Shown: piece after piece, positions 11,419 to 19,363 of the stretch | Numbering within the stretch: position 1 is the first letter of the stretch | How the letters are laid out: the number at the start of each line of letters is the position of its first letter | NCBI RefSeq assembly: GCF_018130765.1 | Contig: NZ_JAFCJZ010000006.1 | Coordinates: forward strand, 124,001 to 188,000 | Direction of reading: 5' to 3' | Origin: Bradyrhizobium iriomotense | GTDB taxonomy: Bacteria; Pseudomonadota; Alphaproteobacteria; Rhizobiales; Xanthobacteraceae | DNA: 64,000 nt | Program-made: the position numbers and the translations under genes | The notes under the pieces: model-generated | What the model was told of the DNA's origin: nothing | The model's database searches: none | What the model saw: the letters and a program-made list of their open reading frames with translations, nothing else

Positions 11419-11857
11419 GGTCCCGCCAATGGTGGATGTCAGCCCAAAAATCTACGTGGCAAGCCTTTAGGTTTGGTATCCTTGGAAATCGAATCCGAAG
11501 CGTGCAGCGCGGAACAGGATGACCTTGGCCGGACGGGGGAATTTGCCGGCGATTAGGCATCGTTTGCGATGCGGTCGAGCCAAAGCAGGGGTTCGTGAGA
11601 CATACGTCGTGCAGGACTGCTATGGAACCGGACTTGATCGGCCCGCCCGTGCCGGGCAGGCCATCCGCAGGAAAGTGTTTCAGTATCATGTTACCGATCT
11701 GGATTGAGGCGGGCGCCCGCTACGGGCGGAGCAGGAAAAGCGCATGTATGTGGGGCAGATCACACGGGTCCCCGTACGACTGCGGTAGGTTGAACAATTT
11801 TGCACCTCCCGTCGAACCCTCCGCCGCATCGATCCGACCAACCTTGCGAGACGAGCT
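11419..11857. other. 439-bp intergenic region between divergent genes
   Basis: Spacer between the diguanylate cyclase start and the ECF sigma start; it must hold both promoters. A weak ECF-like pair (TGAAC at 11791, CGTC at 11810, 14-bp spacing) lies about 45 bp before the sigma start. A 62-codon frame at 11519-11707 lacks a convincing ribosome site and protein-like composition. Nothing else stood out. Confidence 0.4.
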
Positions 11858-12427
11858 TTGAGCGTGACACAGGCGGCTTCGGACGAGGTCCTGATCGCCA
11901 GGATCGCTCAGGGCGACCGGCTCGCCATGCAGGTGCTGTACGGGCGGCACCATGTCAGGGTCTACAGGTTCGGGCTGAGGCTCGTGCGGGACGAGCAGGC
12001 GGCGGAAGACCTCATCAGCGAGGTGTTTCTCGACGTCTGGCGTCAAGCCGGCAAGTTTGAAGGCCGATCCGCCGTTTCCACCTGGCTGCTGGCAATCACC
12101 CGATTCAAGGCCCTCTCGGCGCTTCGCCGCAGGAAGGATTTTGAACTGGACGAAGACGCCGCGAACGCGATCGAGGACCAGTCCGATGATCCGGAAACGG
12201 TGGTGCAGAAAAAGGATACCAGTGCTGCGTTGCGGGAGTGTCTGACGGGCCTCTCGCCGGAACATCGGGAAATCGTCGATCTCGTCTACTACCACGAGAA
12301 GTCCGTGGAAGAAGTCGCCGAAATCGTCGGGATCCCGGAGAACACTGTGAAGACGCGCTTGTTCTACGCGCGCAAGAAACTGGCCGAACTGCTGAAGGCA
12401 GCCGGCGTTGAGCGAGGCTGGCCATGA
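11858..12427 (+). CDS. ECF sigma factor paired with a membrane anti-sigma factor
   Basis: 189-residue RNA polymerase sigma factor. Region 2 covers about residues 24-90 (HHVRVYRFGLRLVRDEQAAED, EVFLDVWRQAGKFEGRS, WLLAITRFKALSALRRRK). Region 4 helix-turn-helix is in SVEEVAEIVGIPENTVKTRL (about 147-166). The start used is TTG at 11858; a GTG two codons on (11864) is the alternative. Its last four bases overlap the anti-sigma start (ATGA at 12424), which implies translational coupling. With the anti-sigma factor and the subtilase downstream it forms a three-gene operon. Confidence 0.88.
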   Translation: MSVTQAASDEVLIARIAQGDRLAMQVLYGRHHVRVYRFGLRLVRDEQAAEDLISEVFLDVWRQAGKFEGRSAVSTWLLAITRFKALSALRRRKDFELDEDAANAIEDQSDDPETVVQKKDTSAALRECLTGLSPEHREIVDLVYYHEKSVEEVAEIVGIPENTVKTRLFYARKKLAELLKAAGVERGWP

Positions 12428-13119
12428 TGGCTTTGAGCAAGAAGATGCTGGAGCAAGAGCCCAGTGAAATTGAACTGCTGCTGCCCTGGCACGCCGCCGG
12501 CACGCTGAACGCGCGCGATGCCCGCCGCGTCGAGGACGCGCTGGCGCGTGATCCGGAGCTCGCCAGGCAGTATGCCGCGATCCGCGGCGAGTACGAAGAG
12601 ACCATTCATCTGAACGAGAGCCTGGGCGCTCCGTCGGCGCGCGCGATGCAGAAGCTGTTCGCCGCGATCGATGCCGAGCCGGCGCGGGCTGTCGGTTCGC
12701 TGCCGCTGTCGGCGCGCATCGCGACCTTCTTCGCGGGCCTGTCGCCGCGGACGCTGGCCTGGTCGGCGAGCTTGGGCGCCATCGCGCTGCTGCTGCAGGC
12801 CGGCATCATCGGCGCGGTGCTGATGAAGACCCAGACCGCGACCTTCCAGACCGCCTCGCTCTCGACCGGTGCGCCGATCACGCGCGAACTCGGTGCATCC
12901 GCAGCACCGGCCCGTGCGCTGGTGCGCTTCACGCCCGAGGCGCGTGTTGCCGACATCACCGCATTGCTCGACAGCTACCAGGCGTCGATCATCGGCGATG
13001 CCAAGGGCGGCATGTTCCGCCTCCAGTTCGACAAGGCGATGAGCCAGGACGAACTCGCCGCGCTGCTCGCCAGGATGCAGCGCGAGAAGGTCGTCAACCT
13101 CGCCGTTGCGGCGCCGTAG
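12424..13119 (+). CDS. membrane anti-sigma factor with a subtilase-prodomain-like periplasmic tail
   Basis: 231 residues. The cytoplasmic part (1-105) starts with EIELLLPWHAAGTLNARDARR, the anti-sigma helical fold, but has no zinc HxxxCxxC motif. One membrane helix spans about 110-134 (LAWSASLGAIALLLQAGIIG). The periplasmic tail (about 165-231) reads VRFTPEARVADITALLDSY ... IIGDAKGGMFRLQF ... VVNLA, which is shaped like the propeptide of secreted subtilases. The neighbouring protease has its own such segment. It is coupled to the sigma gene by a 4-bp overlap. The prodomain likeness is my reading and has not been tested by structure comparison. Confidence 0.8.
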   Translation: MMALSKKMLEQEPSEIELLLPWHAAGTLNARDARRVEDALARDPELARQYAAIRGEYEETIHLNESLGAPSARAMQKLFAAIDAEPARAVGSLPLSARIATFFAGLSPRTLAWSASLGAIALLLQAGIIGAVLMKTQTATFQTASLSTGAPITRELGASAAPARALVRFTPEARVADITALLDSYQASIIGDAKGGMFRLQFDKAMSQDELAALLARMQREKVVNLAVAAP

Positions 13120-13134
13120 GGCGCCTCTAAACCG

Positions 13135-14823
13135 ATGACGCGCAAGTCCGAGAGTAAGTTGCGAGCCGCGGCCTACGCCTCGTCGGTCGGCGCTGCGCTG
13201 TTGCTCGCCGCCTGCCTCGGCGTCGAGGTCGCGCAGGCGCAGGCGATCATGCGTACGCCCACCATCAGCGTCCCCTCGCGCACGCCCACGATCTCTCCCA
13301 GCATCGCCGCGCGAGCGGTGAGCATCGACCGCGGCCCGCGCCCGATCACGACGACCGCCCGGATCCCTTCGACGCGGATCAGGTCGACGCCGGTGCTGCC
13401 CTATGCGCGCTACTCGCCCAACCTCTACCCGGCCTGCACGGCGCCTTATCGCGATGCCGACGGCGAATGCCTGGCGCAGCCCAATGCGGGTGGCGAGGGT
13501 ACTGGCAAATCGGGCAAGAAGGCTGCCAGCAAGGGACGCGGCAACAACACGCCGGTTGCGGTGAACCAGCGCATCTTCGGAGGCGAATTCGTCGCCGAGA
13601 TCGACGGCGCCCTGTCGGTGACGGAGGCCGATGAGCTCGCGCGCCGCCACGGCCTTGCGCGCGTCGCATCCGAGAATTTTCCGCTGATCGGGGCGACCTT
13701 CGGCCTGTTCCGGATCACCGACGGCCGGCCCTTCGAGACGGTGCGGCGCGAATTCGCCGCCGACGGCAGCGTGCGCTCGGTCCAGCCGAACTTCCGCTAC
13801 GCGCTCCAGGACCAGAAATCCGCCGTGCCGGTTGAGGGCGACCCCGCGCAATACGCGCTGGCAAAGCTTCGCCTGCCGCAGGCGCACACGCTGGCGCACG
13901 GCGCCAATGTGACGGTTGCGGTGATCGACTCCGGCATCGACGCCAAGCACCCCGAACTCGCCAATTCCATCTCCGATAGTTTCGATGCGCTCGGCAGCGC
14001 CGAAGGCCCGCATGTTCACGGCACCGGCATCGCCGGCGCCATCGTGGCGCATGCCAAGCTGATGGGCAGCGCGCCCGAGGCGCGCATCATCGCCATCCGC
14101 GCCTTCGGAGGCACCACGGGCGGCGCCGAGAGCTCGTCCTACATCATTCTGCGCTCGCTGAACTACGCCGCCGAGCACGGTGCGCAGATCGTCAATATGA
14201 GCTTTGCAGGTCCCAAGGACGCCGTGATCGAGCGCGCCATTGCGGCGACCGCCGCGCGCGGCCTCGTGCTGATCGCGGCCGCCGGCAATGCCGGCGCGAA
14301 ATCGCCGCCGCTTTATCCCGCGGCCAATCCCAACGTGATCGCGGTCAGCGCGACCGACCAGCAGGACAAGCTGTTTTCCGCGTCCAACCGCGGCAACTAC
14401 ATCGCGCTGGCCGCGCCCGGCGTCGACATCTTCCTGCCGGCGCCCGACGGCAAATACCAGATGACCTCGGGAACCTCGTTCTCGGCCGCCTATGTCTCCG
14501 GCGTCGCGGCGCTGCTGCTCGAGCGGAACTACACGCTCAAGCCGGAAGCGCTGCGCATGACGCTGGCGAAGACCGCGCGCGATCTCGGCTCACCCGGGCG
14601 TGATGATCTCTTCGGCGACGGCGAGGCCGACGCGTTTGCCGCGGTGATGGCTGTTCCCGCCGACAGCACGACTCCGGTTGCGGCTGCGTCCGGTACAACA
14701 AAACGTGAAGACGCCGACAAGCGTCGCGACGAGCCCGGCGTCCGCGCGATCGAGCAGCCCTCGCTGTCGAGCGCAGGCGATAAAGCCGCGATTTCTCAGG
14801 CGGATAGGCCGGCGACGCGATAG
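13135..14823 (+). CDS. secreted S8 family serine peptidase (subtilase)
   Basis: 562-residue subtilisin-like protease. A signal peptide covers about residues 10-36 (SSVGAALLLAACLGVEVAQA). It is followed by an Arg/Pro/Thr-rich linker, a two-Cys stretch (YPACTAPYRDADGECLAQ), a prodomain-like segment (about 149-225), and the catalytic domain. The triad is complete: Asp265 in VAVIDSGID, His295 in HGTGIAG, Ser448 in GTSFSAAYVSG, with oxyanion Asn385 in AAAGNAG. A charged tail of about 60 residues follows. It begins 15 bp after the anti-sigma gene, so its production is probably under the upstream sigma factor. The ribosome site is weak. Confidence 0.9.
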   Translation: MTRKSESKLRAAAYASSVGAALLLAACLGVEVAQAQAIMRTPTISVPSRTPTISPSIAARAVSIDRGPRPITTTARIPSTRIRSTPVLPYARYSPNLYPACTAPYRDADGECLAQPNAGGEGTGKSGKKAASKGRGNNTPVAVNQRIFGGEFVAEIDGALSVTEADELARRHGLARVASENFPLIGATFGLFRITDGRPFETVRREFAADGSVRSVQPNFRYALQDQKSAVPVEGDPAQYALAKLRLPQAHTLAHGANVTVAVIDSGIDAKHPELANSISDSFDALGSAEGPHVHGTGIAGAIVAHAKLMGSAPEARIIAIRAFGGTTGGAESSSYIILRSLNYAAEHGAQIVNMSFAGPKDAVIERAIAATAARGLVLIAAAGNAGAKSPPLYPAANPNVIAVSATDQQDKLFSASNRGNYIALAAPGVDIFLPAPDGKYQMTSGTSFSAAYVSGVAALLLERNYTLKPEALRMTLAKTARDLGSPGRDDLFGDGEADAFAAVMAVPADSTTPVAAASGTTKREDADKRRDEPGVRAIEQPSLSSAGDKAAISQADRPATR

Positions 14824-14889
14824 CATCTGCGACAGGATTGCGCGCGCGCCGAAGGTTAAAAATTCAAACCCCGCATTTGAACGTTCAGC

Positions 14890-15023
14890 CGGCTAGCACG
14901 ACCAAATTATGTGGGAGCGGTCATCCCTCCCCATCAGTCATATCAGGCGCGAGCGCCCATCCACCCCAAGCGCCCATATGGCTCGACCCGTCCGGTTGTC
15001 CCCCCGGACGGGTCTTTTCTTTT
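14890..15023 (+). ncRNA. candidate small RNA ending in an intrinsic terminator
   Basis: Inference only. The terminator at 14985-15023 lies 160 bp past the subtilase stop, unusually far for a plain operon terminator. The preceding 95 bp carry a C-rich, potentially ribosome-site-pairing segment (CCCTCCCC) and a possible promoter near 14877. It could equally be a long 3' UTR. Confidence 0.25.
14985..15023 (+). terminator. rho-independent terminator
   Basis: GACCCGTCCGG (14985-14995) pairs perfectly with CCGGACGGGTC (15004-15014) across an 8-base loop and is followed by TTTTCTTTT. It would end the sigma/anti-sigma/subtilase transcript or an independent small RNA. Confidence 0.85.
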
Positions 15024-15308
15024 GGGCATCCGGTTCCTTGAAGCGATATCTGAGATCAGCTTCCGGTTGAGCGACCGCGATGGCGCTGATCGCCGGCGTC
15101 CATCGAGTGCAGCGCACCTCCGCCATGCTTGTGCGAAGCTTGACTCGAAATCACAGCAAATCTCCGCGCGACTACGGTCTTTCATGACGGACGGCGTGTC
15201 GTTGCTGGACAAGTCAAAACTTTTCCACAAAATATTCATGTCGCGTCTAAATTGATTCGTGTGCGTTGCGTCCCCCGCGTCCGTGCCTTTTTCTCAACGG
15301 GCTGGTTC

Positions 15309-16076
15309 ATGACACATCGCCAAGAGTCTTTCCGCGCCGCGGGGTGCAGCCGCGAGGTCGCAGCACGCTGGTGCGCTCTCGCCGAGCAGCGGCTGGAGCA
15401 TCTCTCCGAAATGTTCGAGACCGGACGCTGGCGCCGCTATCACTCCGAGCTCGCCTTTCTCGAAAACATCCAGGAAGCCAAGCGCGCCGTCCAGACCTGG
15501 CGCGCCATCGCCACGGGCGGGGATGTCGCGGCGGCAGCCGCGAGCGTCACCTCCGCATTCGGCTGGTCGCCGGCGACCATGCCTCGCGTGTTTCCGCGCG
15601 AGCAGCAGGTGCAGACCGTGCAGCCCAAGACCTTGCAGCCAAAGGCCGTGCACATCGCCCCCGAGACCGCCGTGCCGGTCAGGCTCGAGCCCAAGCCGGA
15701 CGTTCTCGCTGAAGTGACCGAAGCCCCGCTTGTGCCGCTGGCTGCGCCCGTTGCGATGGCGTCGTTCACTGCGCCCGCCGAGATGCCGCCGCTCAGGGCT
15801 CCCGCTGCGAGGGCGCCGTCAACCGCACCCGCTGTGAAGCCGCCGGTCGCCGTGCCCGCTGCACTGGCCCCGCGCACCGCGCCTGCCGCAATGGCGCCAT
15901 TCACAGTGCCCGCTGTGAAGCCGCCGGTCGCCACGCCTGTTGCAATGGCAACGCTGCTGCCGCAGTTCGCTCCGCCAGCCGCCGAAATCGTCGCAGCCCC
16001 CGAGCGCGTCGTCGAATTCACCCTCAGCCTCGACGGCATCGAAGCGAAGTACCCGCTGCTCAGGAACGCGTTCTAG
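15309..16076 (+). CDS. TIGR03809-like protein with Pro/Ala repeat tail
   Basis: 255 residues from ATG 15309; the frame is open further upstream but MTHRQESFRAAG is the natural start. The N-terminal 90 residues are helical (ARWCALAEQRLEHLSEMFETGRWRRY) and match my memory of the TIGR03809 family. After residue 95 come degenerate repeats of the form APA(A/V)(M/K)(A/P)PxTxPA, then a short conserved end (FTLSLDGIEAKYPLLRNAF). It converges on the TIGR03808 gene (31-bp gap), the neighbour expected for this family. Function unknown. Confidence 0.65.
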   Translation: MTHRQESFRAAGCSREVAARWCALAEQRLEHLSEMFETGRWRRYHSELAFLENIQEAKRAVQTWRAIATGGDVAAAAASVTSAFGWSPATMPRVFPREQQVQTVQPKTLQPKAVHIAPETAVPVRLEPKPDVLAEVTEAPLVPLAAPVAMASFTAPAEMPPLRAPAARAPSTAPAVKPPVAVPAALAPRTAPAAMAPFTVPAVKPPVATPVAMATLLPQFAPPAAEIVAAPERVVEFTLSLDGIEAKYPLLRNAF

Positions 16077-16107
16077 CGCCTGGAAGCTGGAGGCGAGGGG
16101 ACGGCGC

Positions 16108-17478
16108 CTAGCGCCGTACCGCATTCCCGCCGATCACCACCTGCGCAAAGCGTTGCGCGCCGTCGGCGGACAGGTCCGCCGTCACCGCGCGCGCGTGATC
16201 GAGGCCGACGACGGCGCCGCGCGGGGTTTCCGAGATCATGTTGTTGTTGACGAGCGCGGTGCCGGCGCCGGGCACCACGGAAACGCCGACGCCGACCAGC
16301 GCTTTGCGGATCACATTGCCCGTGATTGCGACGTCGCGCAGATATTTGCCCCAGCCGGCCACGATGCCGTAGGACGGCGCGTTCTCGATGACGTTGCCGG
16401 TCACCGACGTGTCCGCCTCGATGTAGATGCCGACGCCGGCGTCGTCGTCCGGCGCGGTGCCGATGGGGCGCTTTGGGATCAGGTTGCGGATGATGTTGCC
16501 CTGGACCACGGCGATGCGGCCGCCCTCGTTGAAATTGCAGACGGAGACGCCGACGGCGGCGCCGTCCACGGTGTTGTTGGCAATCACGGCGGCCTCGAAC
16601 GCGAACTCGGAATAGAGCGCGACCTCGCGCACGTCGCTGATGCTGTTGCCTGATATGTGGATGTTGGAGGCCGAATTGCCGCGCACCGCGGAATAGTCGC
16701 AGTTTTTGATGCGATTGCCGCGCACGATCACATTGCCGGCGCGGAAGGCGTTGATGGCGTTGCCGTACTGGCCGGAGCCGCCGGGTCCGGCCTTGATGTT
16801 CTCGATGCGGTTGTCGGCCACCAGCGTGCCGTCATCGCCGATTGCCGTGCGCAGGATCTCGATGCCGTTGTCGTTGGTGCCGAGGATCGTGTTGCGGGAG
16901 ACGCCGAGGCCCCTGGCGTCGAACGAGACCACCGCCGTCACCGCGATATCAGTGAAGATGTTGCCGGAGATGTCGCCCGCGACTTGCTCGAGCCAGATGC
17001 CGCTGCCGCCCGAGTTCGTGATCTCGCAATCGGTGATGCGCACATCGCGCCCGCCGAGCACATGGATCAGTCCGCGCCGCGTCGGCAGCGCAATGCCGGC
17101 GCCGTCGAAGGTGATGCCGGTGAGGCCGATGGCATCGGAGCCGTCGCTCTGGATCGCCGAGGCCCCGCCGGTGAAGATGAATTTCGTCGCGCCGCGCGCG
17201 CCGATCAGTTGCGCGCCGTTCGGCAGCCGCAGCAATCCGCAGCGGTAGATGCCGGGTGGCAAGGCGAGCGGCATCTGTGCCCGCGCGGCCTCGTCGATCG
17301 CGCGCTGCAGCGCGCGAGTCTGGTCCTCGCTGCTACCGGGCCGTACGCCATATTGGGTGGCATCGCGGCCGAGCAGCGACGTCAGCGGCGCCGCGCGCGC
17401 GGCGTCGGCCGGCATGGCGAGCGCGCCGGCGATGCCAGCGGTCGAGGCTCCAATGAGGTGACGGCGATTGAGGTCCAT
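16108..17478 (-). CDS. TIGR03808 family Tat-exported repetitive protein (beta-helix)
   Basis: 456 residues. A twin-arginine signal (DLNRRHLIGASTAGIAGAL) leads into a right-handed parallel beta-helix: repeated short strands with NxI/GNxI turns such as ISGNIFTDI, VRGNRIKNC, ISGNSISDV, IANNTVDGA and VTGNVIENA. The order and features fit TIGR03808, the Tat-translocated repetitive proteins of Bradyrhizobium relatives. The fold resembles pectate-lyase-like polysaccharide enzymes, but no catalytic residues can be assigned. Probably periplasmic or surface-located. Confidence 0.85.
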   Translation of the reverse strand: MDLNRRHLIGASTAGIAGALAMPADAARAAPLTSLLGRDATQYGVRPGSSEDQTRALQRAIDEAARAQMPLALPPGIYRCGLLRLPNGAQLIGARGATKFIFTGGASAIQSDGSDAIGLTGITFDGAGIALPTRRGLIHVLGGRDVRITDCEITNSGGSGIWLEQVAGDISGNIFTDIAVTAVVSFDARGLGVSRNTILGTNDNGIEILRTAIGDDGTLVADNRIENIKAGPGGSGQYGNAINAFRAGNVIVRGNRIKNCDYSAVRGNSASNIHISGNSISDVREVALYSEFAFEAAVIANNTVDGAAVGVSVCNFNEGGRIAVVQGNIIRNLIPKRPIGTAPDDDAGVGIYIEADTSVTGNVIENAPSYGIVAGWGKYLRDVAITGNVIRKALVGVGVSVVPGAGTALVNNNMISETPRGAVVGLDHARAVTADLSADGAQRFAQVVIGGNAVRR

Positions 17479-17590
17479 GACGCGTCCTCCGGCGGACGCG
17501 GGGGTCCGCGCCGGATTAGGTAGCGCAGCGTGGCCGGTGGCGTGAGGATTGTTCGCGGTAGGGTTAAATGTTTACCCCGGCAGAGGTGCT

Positions 17591-17679
17591 GTAGGGTGGG
17601 CAAAGCGTAGCGTGCCCACGTTATGGCAGATCGGAACGAGATGGTGGGCACGGCGCAAGTGCGCCTTTGCCCACCCTAC
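17591..17679. repeat. REP-like palindromic element, family A copy 1
   Basis: Starts GTAGGGTGGGCAAAG and ends CTTTGCCCACCCTAC, an exact inverted repeat, with inner arms CGTGCCCACG and GTGGGCACGG. Copies at 35957-36050 and 40703-40792 share the same arms. The right arm supplies the TAG stop codon of the pcp gene (17676-17678). Confidence 0.85.
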
Positions 17680-18326
17680 GAGACCGGCGTGTTCTTCCTT
17701 GCCAATTGCACCATCTCCATCAGCATAGCTTCCCCCGCATCCACCAGCTCATCCAGCGTGATGCGCGGCGCCCCCTTGCGCCGCACCGCGCCACTGCGGG
17801 CCAGCAGGGGAATATGGATGAACGCGGCGAGCTTCGGTCCGCCCGCCCTGACGTTCTCGATCGCACGCCAGCTCAGGTAGTTGCAGAGATAGGCGCCGGC
17901 ATCGCGCGAGGGGCGCGCGTCGATCCCGGTGAGGCGCGCGGCCCGCAGCAGCCTTGCCGTGTGCGGGCCGAACATCATCGCGTCCGCATGGCCGGCGATG
18001 CCGCGCTTGCTCGAACGGGTGTTGGCGGCATCGGGCCAGAGCATGGTGACGGCGTTGCGCGCGCGGGTCTCGATGCGCAGGTACGGCGTGCGTGCGGCGA
18101 GGCCGAACATCAGGAGCGCGTCGGGCCTTTGTGCAGTGAGCACGTCAGGCAATTGCCGGTCGACCGCGGCATAGGTCACCGGAAAGACGTGGCTCGTGAT
18201 CGCGACATCGTCGAGTGCGGGTCGGCGAAGTTGGGCCAGCCGCGCCACTAGCGGCTGGGTCGGATTGTAAGGTGCGCCGGGAAACGGTCCGAAGCCGGTG
18301 AGGAGAATGCGGAGCTTTTCGCTCAT
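17676..18326 (-). CDS. pcp: pyroglutamyl-peptidase I (peptidase C15)
   Basis: 216-residue cytoplasmic cysteine peptidase removing N-terminal pyroglutamate. Visible are the family start LLTGFGPFPGAPYNPT (8-23), catalytic Glu86 (LRIETRARN), Cys148 (AGAYLCNY) and His171 (FIHIPLL), close to the Glu81/Cys144/His168 of characterised enzymes. ATG 18326 is chosen; its first bases overlap the meaB stop (ATGA), so the two are coupled. The frame is open further upstream inside meaB, but that part is a shadow. The stop codon lies inside a repeat element. Confidence 0.9.
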   Translation of the reverse strand: MSEKLRILLTGFGPFPGAPYNPTQPLVARLAQLRRPALDDVAITSHVFPVTYAAVDRQLPDVLTAQRPDALLMFGLAARTPYLRIETRARNAVTMLWPDAANTRSSKRGIAGHADAMMFGPHTARLLRAARLTGIDARPSRDAGAYLCNYLSWRAIENVRAGGPKLAAFIHIPLLARSGAVRRKGAPRITLDELVDAGEAMLMEMVQLARKNTPVS

Positions 18327-19312
18327 TCCAGCAGCTCCAGAATCTGCTCGGCGGCGAGCGCCGGCGTGAGATGCCCATCGGCGACTTCCGCCTCGATCTT
18401 GCGGACCTTGGTCCGCACCGAGGCCTCGCTGCGCAGCCGCGCCAGCATGCGCTGCTCCAGCATCGACCACATCCACTTCACCTGCTGCTCGCGCCGCCGT
18501 GCAGCGAATTCGCCGGATGCGCTCATCGCCTTGCGGTGATCCAGAACCTTCTGCCAAAGCTCGGCAATTCCGGTGCCGGCCAGCGCCGAATAGGTGACAA
18601 CGGGCGGATGCCAATGCTCGGACCTCGGCGCCAGAATGTGCAGCGCCCCGCGATAGTCGGCGGCGGTGATGTTGGCGCGCTTGAGGTTGTCGCCGTCGGC
18701 CTTGTTGATCGCGATCATGTCGGCGAGCTCGACCAGGCCCTTCTTGATGCCTTGAAGCTCGTCGCCGCCGCCCGGCAGCATCAGGGCAAGGAAAAAGTCG
18801 GTCATGTCGCAGACCGCGGTCTCGGACTGGCCAATGCCGACGGTCTCGACCAGCACGACGCCGAAGCCGGCTGCCTCGCACAGCAGCATCGCCTCGCGTG
18901 TCTTGGCGGCGACGCCGCCGAGCGTGCCTGAGGACGGCGAGGGGCGGATGAAGGCGTCGGCGGAGGCCGACAGGCGCGCCATCCGCGTCTTGTCGCCGAG
19001 GATCGAGCCGCCACTGCGCGCCGAGGACGGGTCGACCGCGAGCACCGCGACCTTGTGGCCCTGCTCGATCAGATAGGTCCCGAGCGCATCGATGGTGGTG
19101 GATTTGCCGACGCCGGGCGAGCCGGTGATGCCGACACGAAACGCCTTGCCGGTGTCGGGCAGAAGCTTCTGCACCAGCTCCCGCGCCAGCGCCTGGTGGT
19201 CGCTGCGACGGCTCTCCACCAGCGTGATGGCCCGGGCGAGCGCCGCGCGACTGCCGGCGCGGAGGTCGCGGGCGAGGGATTTGATGTCGAGCGAGGCCTT
19301 CTTCTCAGTCAT
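18323..19312 (-). CDS. meaB: methylmalonyl-CoA mutase-associated GTPase MeaB
   Basis: G3E-family P-loop GTPase that protects and reloads B12-dependent methylmalonyl-CoA mutase. Visible: Walker A GSPGVGKST, switch region VDPSSARSGGSILGDKTRM, the Walker B/base block VLVETVGIGQSETAV, and the guanine-binding motif NKAD. 329 residues from ATG 19312 (MTEKKASLD); a start 10 codons earlier is possible. The mutase genes are on the same strand 4.4 kb upstream, separated by the tct operon. It lies 51 bp after tctA and overlaps pcp by 4 bp. Confidence 0.93.
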   Translation of the reverse strand: MTEKKASLDIKSLARDLRAGSRAALARAITLVESRRSDHQALARELVQKLLPDTGKAFRVGITGSPGVGKSTTIDALGTYLIEQGHKVAVLAVDPSSARSGGSILGDKTRMARLSASADAFIRPSPSSGTLGGVAAKTREAMLLCEAAGFGVVLVETVGIGQSETAVCDMTDFFLALMLPGGGDELQGIKKGLVELADMIAINKADGDNLKRANITAADYRGALHILAPRSEHWHPPVVTYSALAGTGIAELWQKVLDHRKAMSASGEFAARRREQQVKWMWSMLEQRMLARLRSEASVRTKVRKIEAEVADGHLTPALAAEQILELLE

Positions 19313-19363
19313 GCCCTGCTTTACAACGCCCGGACGGGGCAAGCGAGAGCCGCCCGCCCGATA

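Larger units (their letters stand above)
14824..15308. other. 485-bp non-coding region with a strong terminator
   Basis: Gap between the subtilase and the TIGR03809-like gene. It contains a TTGAAC-like element (14877-14882), a C-rich stretch (TCATCCCTCCCCATC, 14921-14935), and an intrinsic terminator at 14985-15023. The last 230 bp before the next gene hold no ORF that looks coding. Confidence 0.5.

Noticed and set aside
11519..11707. 62-codon frame in the spacer before the ECF sigma gene
   Set aside because: No ribosome site and unnatural composition.
12364..14178. 604-codon frame antisense to the anti-sigma and subtilase genes
   Set aside because: No recognisable protein features, and the sense strand has intact catalytic motifs.
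15750..15950. Regular short repeats that might suggest a repeat array
   Set aside because: They are codons of a Pro/Ala-rich protein tail in frame, not a CRISPR or intergenic array.
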